A DNA stretch of 64,000 nucleotides from Bryum argenteum (lineage: Eukaryota > Streptophyta > Bryopsida > Bryales > Bryaceae), in NCBI GenBank assembly GCA_037043015.1, contig CM073325.1:13867001-13931000 (forward strand). Direction: 5' to 3'. The notes beneath the pieces were generated by a model. The model did not search any database, was not told the DNA's origin, and saw nothing but the letters and a program-made list of their open reading frames with translations. The first letter of the stretch is position 1. Each line of letters starts with the position of its first letter. Positions 23,868 to 34,269 of the stretch are shown piece after piece. A program made the position numbers and the translations under genes.

Positions 23868-24190
23868 AGGGGCCGACGTAAATGAAGTGTCTGTTCATAA
23901 TGCTAATAACCCAATGTCCACTAAACAAGGGGAAATTTGGACAATACTACTTCCCCTTTCGAGGGTGGACACTACGACTACGCTAGTTTCTAGCTGGTTA
24001 TTGGTGCCTTGGAGATACTTGACATAGTATCCTCAAAATGGCTATGAGGTACCCATACAACAAGGTCCATGGGCCCCCCACCGTGGCTGAATGGACTATG
24101 CCAGTGAGCACCACGTCGACATTGGGACTAGAACCCACAACCTTTTTATTGGGGGGCCATGAGTCTCAACCACCGAGCCAAGACCGGTGG
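23868..24190 (-). mobile_element. tRNA-derived SINE-like element, minus copy
   Basis: On the minus strand the 5' end carries TGGCTCGGTGG (A-box-like, plus positions 24170-24180) and GGTTCTAGTCCC (B-box-like, 24124-24135), spaced as in a tRNA. The body follows: CATAGTCCA, GTATGGGTACCTCA, GATACTATGTCAAGTATCT, GAAACTAGC and GTGTCCACCCTCGA. It faces the plus copy head to head across about 150 bp. Identity to that copy is roughly four bases in five by eye. Confidence 0.65.
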
Positions 24191-24349
24191 TGCGTGCTTC
24201 GACTCAACTATGATCAAGGAGACCATGAAAACATTATGCATAATGGAAAATGTAGCATACTTTGGAGACCTCAATGCTGATGGTCATTCTCCTTTTTTCC
24301 AAGGTAGTGTGAAACCGAATGGGACAATCTTCATGGTCCATAGTGTAAA

Positions 24350-24690
24350 GGCACCACAAGCCTTGGCTTGGTGGTTAGGGCTTAGGCCCCCAATGAGGAG
24401 GTCCTGGGTTCTATTTCCCATGTCAGCGTGGTGCTCACCACTATAGTCCACCCAACTATTGTGGGAGGTCCTTGGACCTTGTTGTATGGGTACCTCAAAG
24501 CCCTTTGGGGGGATACTATGTCAAGTATCTTCAAGGCACTAGTAACTAGACTAGAAACTAGCATAGTTATAGTGTCCACCCTCGAGAGGGGGAAGTAGCA
24601 TTGTTCTAATTTCCCCTTGTCCGGTGGCCATCGGGATATTAGCATTACGAACAAACACTTCATTCACGCCAACTCTTTACAAAGGACCGG
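24350..24690 (+). mobile_element. tRNA-derived SINE-like element, plus copy
   Basis: TGGCTTGGTGG (A-box-like, 24364-24374) and GGTTCTATTTCCC (B-box-like, 24407-24419) are 43 bp apart start to start, the tRNA spacing. The body has the same blocks as the minus copy and ends near AAGGACCGGAG, right before the Tc1/mariner element. There is no obvious poly-A tail. RNA polymerase III transcription is inferred from the boxes only. Confidence 0.65.
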
Positions 24691-24700
24691 AGTTTCTATC

Positions 24701-26329
24701 TACAGTGTGTGGCAAAACTGAGTCAACCTTGTTGAAAGAGATTATTTGGCCGTCAATTCCTAACAACTCAATAAATGAAATGACCATTTTTAACATGGAG
24801 GACATATAATATGGAGTGTATTAGTTGACATAGCATCCATGGTGACATATAAAAAAGTTATAAGGAGATACATGTCTTCCAACACATACACTTGGCTTGA
24901 CTCAGTTTTGCATGGCATGCCATAATAAATGCAATGAAGTGGTAAAAAATGGATGGAAGACTTTTATGACCAGATTGGCATGGGCACAAGGAGTGTCTAT
25001 CTTGACATACTCCATGTCAATTTAGTGCACATTGTAAGCAGAGTGTGAGAACAGACCATGGTGCACTTAGATGAGCTTTGTGGTAGTGCTCGAAAAGACC
25101 TTGATAACTCCATTTTGGTGATGTTGCAAGTGGTAGGACTACAAGAGATGTAGCACATGAGTTGCGGTGTGTCTCGAGCCATGTTGCAAGACTTAGAAAG
25201 AAGGGATTATGTGATTTGTCAGCTAGTAGTGGTGGTAGACCACAAGTGCTAAGTGATGCACAGAAGAGAGCATGTGTTCGTGCTGTCACATCAGGAGGTT
25301 TTGAAAATGCTACACAAGTTGCCCAACATGTACGCAAGGAATGCCATGTTCTTGTGAGTGTTGATACGATCACGAAGGACTTTACGTGCGGCGCTTGAGA
25401 TCAAAAGTGAAGCGAAGAAAAACCAAAATTGAACCGAGAAACACTTTAAGGATCGACTTGAATTTGCTAGGCGCCATCAACATTGGACCGTTGGTGATCG
25501 GAAGCATGTCATCTTTTCTCGATGAGACCAAGGTAAATCGATTTTGCTTTCGGATGGTCGTAGTTGGTCTTTGGATTCGCAATGAACAATCTTGTGATTC
25601 AAGACAAGTGCAAGAGACCGTGAAGTTTGGCGGTCGTTCGGTGATGGTATGGGGTTGCATGACATTCCATGGCCCTGGTATGTTATGTAGAATCGAAGGA
25701 AGAATGGATCAACATCAATATAAAGAAATCTTGCAAAGAGATTTATTGTATACCATGTGTGCATATGATCTTGATCCTTCAAATTTGATTTTTCAAAGAT
25801 GACAATGATCCCAAACATACAAAGAAAAAGTGTTCGCAATGGTTGAGATCACAAAATTTTGATGTTCTTAAGTGGCTGCACAATCTCCCGACTTGAATCC
25901 AATTGAACATCTTTGGGCCGGATCAAAACGTCGTCTTAACTAAGATGAAAGGGCTCCAACAGAATTTTAGAATTGTGGGAGCGTATTGAGGAGTGTTGGG
26001 CTTCTTTAGCAATAGAGGAGTGTAGGAGGTTGTATGAAAGCATGCCAAGGCGGATCCAAGCAGTTTTAGCCGCTAAAGGCAAGTGGACAAAATATTGAGT
26101 TGCTTTTTGATAGTGGATGCAAAAGTGAGTCAAGGAACATAGTTTCCTTTAAATGTAATTTTCTTGTACATTTCAATGTAAGAAGGAACTTCTTCTCCAT
26201 CAAATTGTAGCCCATTCAAATTGCTATATTGCACAATTTACACATTCTAAAAATCTATTGCCAAGTTTTCCACATTGCTAATCAAATTACGAATTTCAAG
26301 AGTTTGACTCGGTTTTGCCACACACTGTA
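24701..26329 (+). mobile_element. Tc1/mariner transposon with broken transposase
   Basis: The ends CAGTGTGTGGCAAAACTGAG (left) and the inverted right end CAGTGTGTGGCAAAACCGAG are flanked by TA on both sides (24701-24702 and 26328-26329). The total, about 1.63 kb, is typical of the family. The plus-strand transposase is readable in pieces: an N-terminal helix-turn-helix with SGGRPQVLSDAQKRACVRAV (25160-25380), then FLDETK, QETVKFGGRSVMVWGCM, NDPKHT and SPDLNPIEHLW. Frameshifts and stops separate the pieces, so it cannot be active. The right end lies in AT-rich spacer. Confidence 0.9.
25160..26090 (+). pseudogene. Tc1-like transposase pseudogene
   Basis: The DNA-binding half (25160-25380) and the DDE half (about 25390-26090) are in different frames. 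In the catalytic half the first Asp (DETK), the second Asp (in the tract after IFQR, as NDPKHT) and the region SPDLNPIEHLW are visible, but several frameshifts intervene (after 25380, near 25800 and near 25870). It acted on the element's own inverted ends; now it can at most be a source of ends for mobilisation in trans. Confidence 0.85.
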
Positions 26330-26985
26330 TCTATCCATAGTGCAAAACAAGAGACCCTGAGACAAGGGAGGGAATTACAGAAAGCATACAAGCATCACTG
26401 CAAATAGTCAAGAGAGAAGAATGTCCACAGCTATCGGAGAACGGAAGGGCCAGGAGGGAATAAAGAATTTCCTCCCATGTGCTTGGAAAAAGAAAAATGC
26501 CCTTCTTTGAGTACGTACAGTATTTCCAGTATTGAATGAGTATTTTCATGCTCCTATTGATGACCCACATGCATAATTGCTGTATTATCTCCTGTACATG
26601 TACACTTTCATTACAGTACAAGGGGATTCAGAGGTGAAAACTGGTAAAGGAGGAATTTCCATGCCCCTATAATTGCAGTGTCTTTAAAAGGCGTCAAATC
26701 CCTTGGGCTGCGGGTGAATCCCGCTTCGTCAGGGAGCATGTCGGGTCCCATACGGTATCTGGGATGTGGGGTCCTTCTTTTCTTTATTATTAGATCTCCT
26801 TATTGTACGCTTTTAACGGTTCTCAAAGGCTCAGCTCCTTGCCATTGAAGGGTTTTGAAATATTTGTGATCAGGGGTACTTGTTAGTATATAATTTGCTG
26901 CAAGCGTTTAAGAATGACGTGGAAATTATCCTTCATGGTCTTATATGCCACTTTTGGGATGCAGTTTGTATTTTCTACTTGTAAA
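26330..26985. other. Intergenic DNA
   Basis: No supported gene. TTGTTCGCACCTGG at about 26989 has an inverted counterpart, CCAGGTACGAACAGG, near 28760. The two may mark the ends of a larger element enclosing the MITE and the TTAA element between them. Confidence 0.3.
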
Positions 26986-27020
26986 GGCTTGTTCGCACCT
27001 GGGTAAGCGTTTGTAGCAGC

Positions 27021-27241
27021 TACACTAAATTTGATAATTAGTGTTAGATTATTGTAAGATTTGAAAATGCTATAAGTTTTTACTCTTGTCTTAAAAAATT
27101 TACCAAGAGCATTGATTCTGATACTATATAAGGACCCCCATCTTGACCAATATAGTGGGCAAAATTATTGAAAAACAGTAAAAACTTATAACATGTTTAT
27201 GTAAATTAGTGTATCTAACACTAATTATCAAATTTAGTGTA
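27021..27241. mobile_element. Stem-loop MITE with perfect 29-bp inverted ends
   Basis: TACACTAAATTTGATAATTA (27021 on) continues GTGTTAGAT and is exactly matched by the reverse complement of 27213-27241. The terminal TA on both sides suggests Tc1/mariner-type target duplication. Inside, TATAAGTTTTTAC and GTAAAAACTTATA also pair. Confidence 0.85.
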
Positions 27242-27472
27242 CCAAGGAGGATGGAGGAGGGGTAATGAGCCCCCTAATTTTTTGATGTATAGACATTAAA
27301 TGCCAAGGAGTAGGCTTTCAAGGGTAACTTGGGGTGGCAGACCTCAAATTTGAATTCAAAATTATCAAAAACGGCCTTGGGAGGTCCCCACGGATTCTAG
27401 GGTGCCTCCTTGGTAGCTGCCACGAACCATTGCGCTTCGCACCTGGCCTTTGCAAAGAGCGTGGATAGAAAA

Positions 27473-28408
27473 TTAACCCCTAAAAATCCAGGAAAACCGA
27501 TTCGGTTTTCTGAGATTTCGGGCAGCTCATTTTAAGCATTTAAATTGATATTTTTGCCTAAGATTTTTATTGGGTGCTCCCCATACAGTAATGTGTATGT
27601 GGTAAAATTTTCAAAGTCAAATTTTAATTTTATAACCTTCACCTAGAAATTTTAGGTTTCAAGTCCTAAACGGGCAGGTTAAAATATTTTTTTTTAATTT
27701 TTTTTTTTTTAGAATCATGTTCATTAACAAATTACTATTCAAATTCCAAAGTATCCGAAGTCAAAAAGTTTACCAATTTTACAAGGGCAGCCTCCAAAAC
27801 TTTCAAAAACAATCTTCACAATTTCTAGTAATTTTGCAATTTGTTCTTTCAAAAATTGCCAAAATTCGAGATTTTGGATTTCTTCCAAGATTTTTTTTTT
27901 CAAAATTCACATTATCATAAATGCACCTTCTCACCGTCGAGATTTTTCTCAAACTAAATATATCATACGTGGTGCTTGTTTTACTATATGGTTGTTTTTA
28001 GACCTTCTTTCATAAAATATTTTACATTAAGGTCAAAAAGTGGAATTGGTCTCTAAAATTTTGCATGAGCATACCCAACTTGATTACCTACATACAAAAA
28101 AATGAGGGAAAAATATTTGGAATAACAATCATCAAGTTGCCCTTGGCACCATTTAGACAATGCCTCTCACGCAGCGGCAAAAAAAAGTGTTGGTCAAACT
28201 TTGATTGTTATGATCTCACAAATGACAAACATCCAACGGTTGAAATTTTGACCAGTCCTTTATATACAAGTTAGGTGCAAGATCTTACGGTTCAAAGTCT
28301 AAAACCAGAAAAAAAAAGTTTCTCCATTTCCCCATTTCCCAACGAAGGTGAAAAATGGCAGTTTTTGGTTCTGGAGGTCGAGGAAACCCTTGGATTTTTA
28401 GGGGTTAA
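27473..28408. mobile_element. TTAA-flanked non-autonomous element, copy A (936 bp)
   Basis: The left end TTAACCCCTAAAAATCCAGG and the inverted right end TTAACCCCTAAAAATCCAAG match for 18 of 20 bases. TTAA lies at both borders. Internal blocks shared with the other copies include GTGCTCCCCATACAG, GTCAAAAAGTTTACCAATTT and ACAAGGGCA. It has no coding capacity. Confidence 0.75.
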
Positions 28409-28409
28409 C

Positions 28410-29085
28410 ATCCCCACAATTTGGAGAGGAATACCTTCTTTTGAGGAAATGTGTCATCAATGAGGTTCGTGAAGGTGTCATCAATAGTGAGGGGATTACG
28501 TAATGGCCCTTCAAGTGGGACAATACATAAGACTACTCTTAAGTGAGAAAAATTTGAGAATCTTTCCAATATTGTTGCTCCCTTGAGTATTGCCTACTAT
28601 TGCTCAAATCTCTTTTGTCCTCTTAAATGTTTACTAATACCCTATTCTTTAAAGTGTGCCATGTGGACGTCCATGTAGGATTGGTAATTACTAATGAATG
28701 TAAGTGGGAACACACATTTTTTAATAGAGTTAAGACCCCCTCCTAAGACCTCTTCTAAGGCCAGGTACGAACAGGATCTTACTATGCATTTTTATATATA
28801 GTTGTGACATTTTACTACAAAAGTGATTATTATTTTCGTCCATGAGATGTTGTTCAAGTTTATCCTCTATGAATGTATTTTTACCCAATAAGTACTATAA
28901 GCTTAGTATTGTATGAAGTTTACCTATACGATTTTATTGAGCTTGAATATACAACTTATTTTAGAAATCACTCATCAAAAATAATACTATAATTTAGAAA
29001 CTACTAGTATATACCATGCAAAAATAATAATAATTTGATTAATTTGTAAGTAAGGTCCCCTCGTCCCAATGGTTGAACTCATTAT
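28410..29085. other. AT-rich intergenic DNA
   Basis: No gene recognised. Confidence 0.45.
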
Positions 29086-29685
29086 TTGGTGCTCTCCAAA
29101 AACTACCTCTTATCCCTAGTTCCGTCGTTGATGGTCCCCCGCTTTTTAAGATTCGTAGCATGTCTTCCGTTCCCATCTCCTGGATTCCTTGTGCTTTTTA
29201 TGATTCATAGCATGTATTATGTTTCCTTGTTTCCAGTTCCCCGTCCTCTGATTTGGTTCCCCATTCTCCATTTCCTTGTTAATGGTTTCTTATCTCCAAA
29301 CTCTCCTTTTTGGTTCTCCGTCCCCAACTCCCCTTCTTAGTTTCCATCATTCGTTCGCGGTTCGCATCATTCATTCCTAGTTCCCATCAATCTTTTCTAG
29401 TTCCCATTATTTGTTCTTAGTTGCCATCTTTCGTTTCCAATTCCTATTCCTTCTTCCTGGTTCCTAATTCCCCTCCGACATTCCCTTTATTTACCGTTCA
29501 CTCCTTTGCTCTTATTTCATGTTCCATATTCCTTGTCCCTTTGACTCCTTGTCACATTATTAGGATATAATAAACTCTTAACAATAAACATATACCACTT
29601 ACAGAAACTCTTCAAAATCTTCAAAACTCTTTATGACATGTATATAATCAAATGATAATGACCATGACCATGACCATGACCATAC
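29086..29685. repeat. TTCC-rich dispersed repeat, copy 2
   Basis: It has the same word order as copy 1, including CGTCCCCAACTCCCCTTCTTA, CATCATTCGTTC, ACTCCTTG and ATTAGGATATAATAAA. It ends with (ATGACC)n at about 29660-29683. Confidence 0.8.
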
Positions 29686-29799
29686 ATGGATCCCTACGGA
29701 CAAAGAAAGCAATTGTATTCTTCTATATTCAAGTCCTTATCCGTGTCATCGTGCCACAAACATCAAAAAGGTCATATTGAAATTTTTGAGGTCTGTAAA

Positions 29800-30440
29800 A
29801 AATCTAGACCTAGGTATAAAAATAAAAATACGAAGTTGGAAGTTGTTGAATATGCAAGTTCCCAGCTTCTTAGTTCTCCATGTTGTTTGACATTTATAGC
29901 ATGTCCTCCGTTCCCGTCTTTTTGGTTCCCCTTGTTTTTTAAGATTTCTAGCATGTCTTGTGTTCCCTCGTTCCACCCCATCTTCTATTATGGTTCTCCA
30001 TTCTCCATTTATTTCTTACCGGTTCTCTACCTCCAAACTCTCATTCATGGTTCCCATCTTTTGTTCCTAGTTTCACATCCCCCAACTTCCCTTATTTAGT
30101 TTCCATCATTCGTTCCTGGTTCCCATCATTTGTTCCCGTTTCCATCATTCATTCCTAATTCCCATCCTCCGTTCTCACTCCCTATCCTTTGTTCCCCGTT
30201 CCTTGGTCCTCTCCAATGTTCCCTTCATCCCCCTTCACTTCTTCTTTGCTCCCATTTTCATGTTCCATATTTTGTGTCCCTTTGCCTTCTTCTTATATTC
30301 TTGAGATCTAATAAATTCTTATTAACAATCAAATACCACTTATGGAAACCCTGTAAAATCTTTAGAACCCTTTATACCATGTATACATGACCAAATGATA
30401 ATGATCATGACCATTGTCATGCCATGCATCGCCAAAGACA
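29800..30440. repeat. TTCC-rich dispersed repeat, copy 3
   Basis: It begins AATCTAGACCTAGGTATA, as does the partial copy at 43.97 kb. It then has GTTGTTTGACATTTATAGCATGT, the TTCC words and GATCTAATAAATTCTTA, ending ATGATCATGACCATTG. Confidence 0.8.
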
Positions 30441-31067
30441 GACAAACAAATCACAAATCGTGTTCTTTTATATATAGAGACTAGTATGATTCCTGTCGTC
30501 CTGACATGAAAGGTCTTTGCATGGTACTTTTAAAAAAGTATCCCGTGTCTACCATTTCCTTAAACGGTTTTTTTTTTCCATTTTTCTCTCTCTTTATTCA
30601 TATTTTTTTAATACATAAAAGAAGGTCGGTAGGTTGCTAAGTTCGTAGGTTGGTAGGTTGGTACAATGGTGGATAGAAAGGATTGCCGAAGAGTATTTTA
30701 TTATAGAAGTAGATATATATATATATATAAAATTTGACTTATCCAACATGCACTTTAGATGTTTTGTTATTGTGTAAAAGATTTGGTCCTCGAACAAAAT
30801 GACAACAATCTTTAGAAGATTTATGAAATATAGAGTTATGAGCATTGTGGGTTATTTTAACTTCAAACTTATTATTTGGGTCACTTATGATCAAACAATA
30901 TATTCATCAATCTCTTATAAATTTGTTCACCTTGAACAAGAAGATAAGTATCGTATGCTAAAAGAGACATACCAAGAAAACAACTAGATATACTTGTTCG
31001 TCTTGAACAAAAAAGGTAAATATTGTATACCATAAATAGAAGAGTTACACCAAAAGGATAACCAAAG
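30441..31067. other. AT-rich intergenic DNA with simple repeats
   Basis: GTAGGTTGGTAGGTTGGTA at about 30645 and a (TA)n run at 30713-30728 are present. No gene is seen. Confidence 0.45.
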
Positions 31068-31805
31068 TTAACCCCTAGAGGCCAAAGAAAGCCAAAATGG
31101 CTTTTTGTAGGTAGCCTAGAGAAAGCGGTGAAAAGTAATAATTTTGATTAAGATTTTTACACGGTGTTCCTTATATTGCAAAGTGTATGTGATTAACTTT
31201 GCAAAAATAAATTACATTTTAAAGTCTTCATCTTAGAACTTTAGGTTTCAAGTTGGAAAAGGGCATTTTTGACAAATTTTAAATTTTATGAAAGTATTTT
31301 TGGAAATATGCTCATAACCAAGTCAATATTTAACTTCAAGAGTGACCCAAGTCAAAAAGTTTACCAATTTTACGAGGGCACTCTTCAAAAATTTCAGAAA
31401 CAATTCTCACAATTTTAAAACTTTGGACAACAAACTTTGGACGTTATGATTTTTCAAACAATAGACATCCAACTGTTAAATATTGGAACAACAACTAATA
31501 ATAGTCTAAGGTACAAGATCTTACCAATTTTACAAGGGCACCCAACAAAAATTTCAAAAACAATTTTCACAATTCGATAACTTTGGACACACAAACTTTG
31601 GATGTTACGAATTTTCAAACAATAGACATCCAACAGTTAAATATTTAAACAAAAACTAGAAATAGTCTAAGGTACAAGATCTTACGGTTGAAAGTTTAAG
31701 AAAGCAGTAAGAACTTCAGCCTTATCTCAATCTTTGCGAAGTGGTTAAAAATTCAAGATTTTGAGTTTGGAGGTTCAAAGAACGACTTGGGCCTATAGGG
31801 GTTGA
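31068..31805. mobile_element. TTAA-flanked non-autonomous element, copy B (738 bp)
   Basis: The left end TTAACCCCTAGAGGCCAAAG faces the inverted right end TCAACCCCTATAGGCCCAAG. The right border is TTGA, a one-base change from TTAA. Inside, AAGTCAAAAAGTTTACCAAT and the ACAAGGGCA block occur twice, showing an internal duplication. Confidence 0.7.
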
Positions 31806-32607
31806 CCGTGAAATGCCTTTGTTTGGCCTCAACTCCAACTTAATGCATATTCCAATATTGATCGTTGAATACTCAAAACATTTGTTTGGTAGGGTCATCA
31901 ATCTTTATATAATAACGGTTAGAAAGATATTGTATTTGAAAAATAAAAAAAATAAAAAAATAAATCACCAAGCCCTTATTGGAGTTGGCATGCCTTACTC
32001 CTGATAATTTGTTACGTATTACTAGTTGCTAAATTTACATCGAAATATATGAAATCCAAAATCTTGTCTATCATAGGTGGAAAACCTTGTATACTACACT
32101 TCAAAAAGTTGATCTTAACAACAAGCTACAAATATCTAATTCTTCTTTAACCAGTCCCTTGGGGATAGTATGTACGCTGTCGTATATTTAGGATTTGCTA
32201 CCAACAAGAAACTCTAAACTCGAATTGTAATAGCTCACTAGAACCGCATTAATTCAAATATCAGCTTCTTCTTTGAACTCAAACCCATTAAAGGTTTGCA
32301 TTCACTCCAAATACAGCCAAAATACACCGTATTCTACTAATCGCCTCGGCACGCTCAGAACTTTAGGGGTTAAGTAAGAAAACCATAAATAATCTCTTTA
32401 GATTGCAGATCTATTATCAATTAGTTTTTTTTATAGAATTTCTCAAATTTTAGATGTAATCAAGTTAAAGGAGATTCTTTAATTTTGGTTTCAATTAAAT
32501 TATTGGTGGTATCCATGACTAGTATAAACTTATGCATAAATTGTAGAATCCTAAATCTTAAATTTTTGTAAATACTTATAAGTAATAAATATTTGTCCGT
32601 ATAGGAT
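31806..32607. other. AT-rich intergenic DNA
   Basis: No gene is seen. A lone ACTTTAGGGGTTAAG at about 32361 resembles an end of the TTAA element family. Confidence 0.45.
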
Positions 32608-32612
32608 ATGGT

Positions 32613-32846
32613 TGTCATGGGCCAAGGCCTCGTTGATAAGCTCGGATGTTCACTCGCTATTAATTTTATAAATAGAACTTCGGCAGTAGAGCTAAAGTAT
32701 AGCCTCGGCAGTAGAGCTAAAGTATAGCCTCGGCAGTTGAGCCAAGAGATTAGTATATAAGGGACTCTTATTCATTGTAAACCTAAGTTTTGGATCAATA
32801 TATTTCTTTTGTAGTTTTTGCTTGTTTTGACAGCTAGACTCTTACA
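32613..32846 (+). repeat. 5' LTR of the Ty3/gypsy element, 234 bp
   Basis: It holds three copies of a 25-bp unit (AGCCTCGGCAGTAGAGCTAA and on), then a TATA box TATATAAG at 32754-32761. The 3' LTR carries seven copies. Confidence 0.95.
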
Positions 32847-33040
32847 TAATCCAAGACTTCTCTTGATTTTCTGAAGGGCTTCATCCTCCATTCTTTTTCC
32901 AAACGACAAAAGTAGGACATTGATTAGATTGAGGAACTTATCCACCCTCGTGGTAGTGATTGAAGATAGCCACAGAACCGGGACGCATTTGAAGGCTTTG
33001 CGAAGCCTAAAGAGTTGATTGAGAGGTGTTGTTTTTTGAG

Positions 33041-34020
33041 ATGGAAAACGCCCAGATGATCGATGATGAGATCTTGCAGCAGCAGCAGCAGGCGAAAGGA
33101 GAAATTACGGCGGAAGACTATCAACAGGAGATCGTGAGGTTGCGCACACACACAAGCTTCTCGCCAGTTCGGTGAGAAGTTGGCTATCGAAATCGGTTGC
33201 TGCACAACATCGCGGTGGCTCCAGTATTTGGACAATTCACGAGTTTAGGAGGTCCGTCTTCATCGCAGATGATGCCGCAATCGATGCAAAGAACAATATG
33301 GAGGAACTTCCGTCGCATTGCGCAAGCGATTGCCGATATTTCAAAGTTTGACGAGAGTCGCAAGGGCTACCCGATATGGAAGGTCGAAGCGGATAACAAG
33401 CTTCAATTGATGGAGTATCTTGGTACACCTCAAGATCAAGTCGCATACTTGTTTTCGAGGATGGACGCGAAGGCGCGGATGATGGTAGTATCTTTCTACC
33501 AAAATCAACGTGGTTGCAATGCGGCGACTTTTATTCAACATCTTGACAAATTTACATCGACCCGAATGCAAAGAAGAACGTGGCATTGAATCGGCTTCAA
33601 GCAATGAAGCGGGGTAGGGAGTCATTCGCAACATTCTTGCCCAAGTTTGAGAAGGAGCTTGGTGAGAGTCAACTTACCATGGTTCCGGATATGGTGAAGA
33701 TAGGATATCTTCGCGGTGCTCTCAACTCGAGAGATGCAACGCGATGATTGGACCCGTGACGTACATCGATTATGGTATGTTTGTCCAAGCTTTGTTGGCG
33801 GTCGGCTCTCAACTTGATTGCTTGCAATATCAGAAGGGTCGTGCAACTCCGATCGCGACATCAAATCGCGTATGGCCAGATGGAGATGAGATGGATTGGA
33901 TGCCTACAGTCCAAATAAGCAAGCTTCGGAGACGGTCTGACTTTGGAGGAACAACAACGGTGTCGCCAAGAGGGACGCTGTTTTTTATGTTTGAAGCGAG
34001 GCCACGTCTGAAATGACTGC
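33041..34020 (+). pseudogene. gag region of the Ty3/gypsy element (broken)
   Basis: The frame opens with ATGGAAAACGCCCAGATG, shifts at a CACACACA slippage tract near 33150, and continues as a retroviral-type gag (33200-33590: SRKGYPIWKVEADNKLQLM). Near 33965-34019 a CCHC zinc knuckle, CFLCLKRGH, is interrupted by a stop just before its last Cys. Gag would package element RNA into virus-like particles. Several further frameshifts are present, so no intact protein can be made. Confidence 0.85.
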
Positions 34021-34269
34021 TTCATCCAAGCAAGGTGAAGGCAATGAGAACAAGAAGAAAGAGAGCGCGGACAAAACTTCGATAGTGCGGGCAGTGAGAA
34101 AGAAGAGCAATGTCAAGACAGAGGAGGTCAAAGAGATGGAGAGTTGTGACTCTGATGTAGAGTCGGAAAACGAGCGCTTCTTCCGGCATAAGACTCGATC
34201 GGAGGCGTGGAGGCGGGTTGTCAAAGTTGAAGAATCTAGGAGACGAACTTAGACACGAGTGGTATGTAT

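Noticed and set aside
29086..30390. Several Pro/Ser/Phe-rich open frames
   Set aside because: They are low-complexity readings of the TTCC-rich dispersed repeat.
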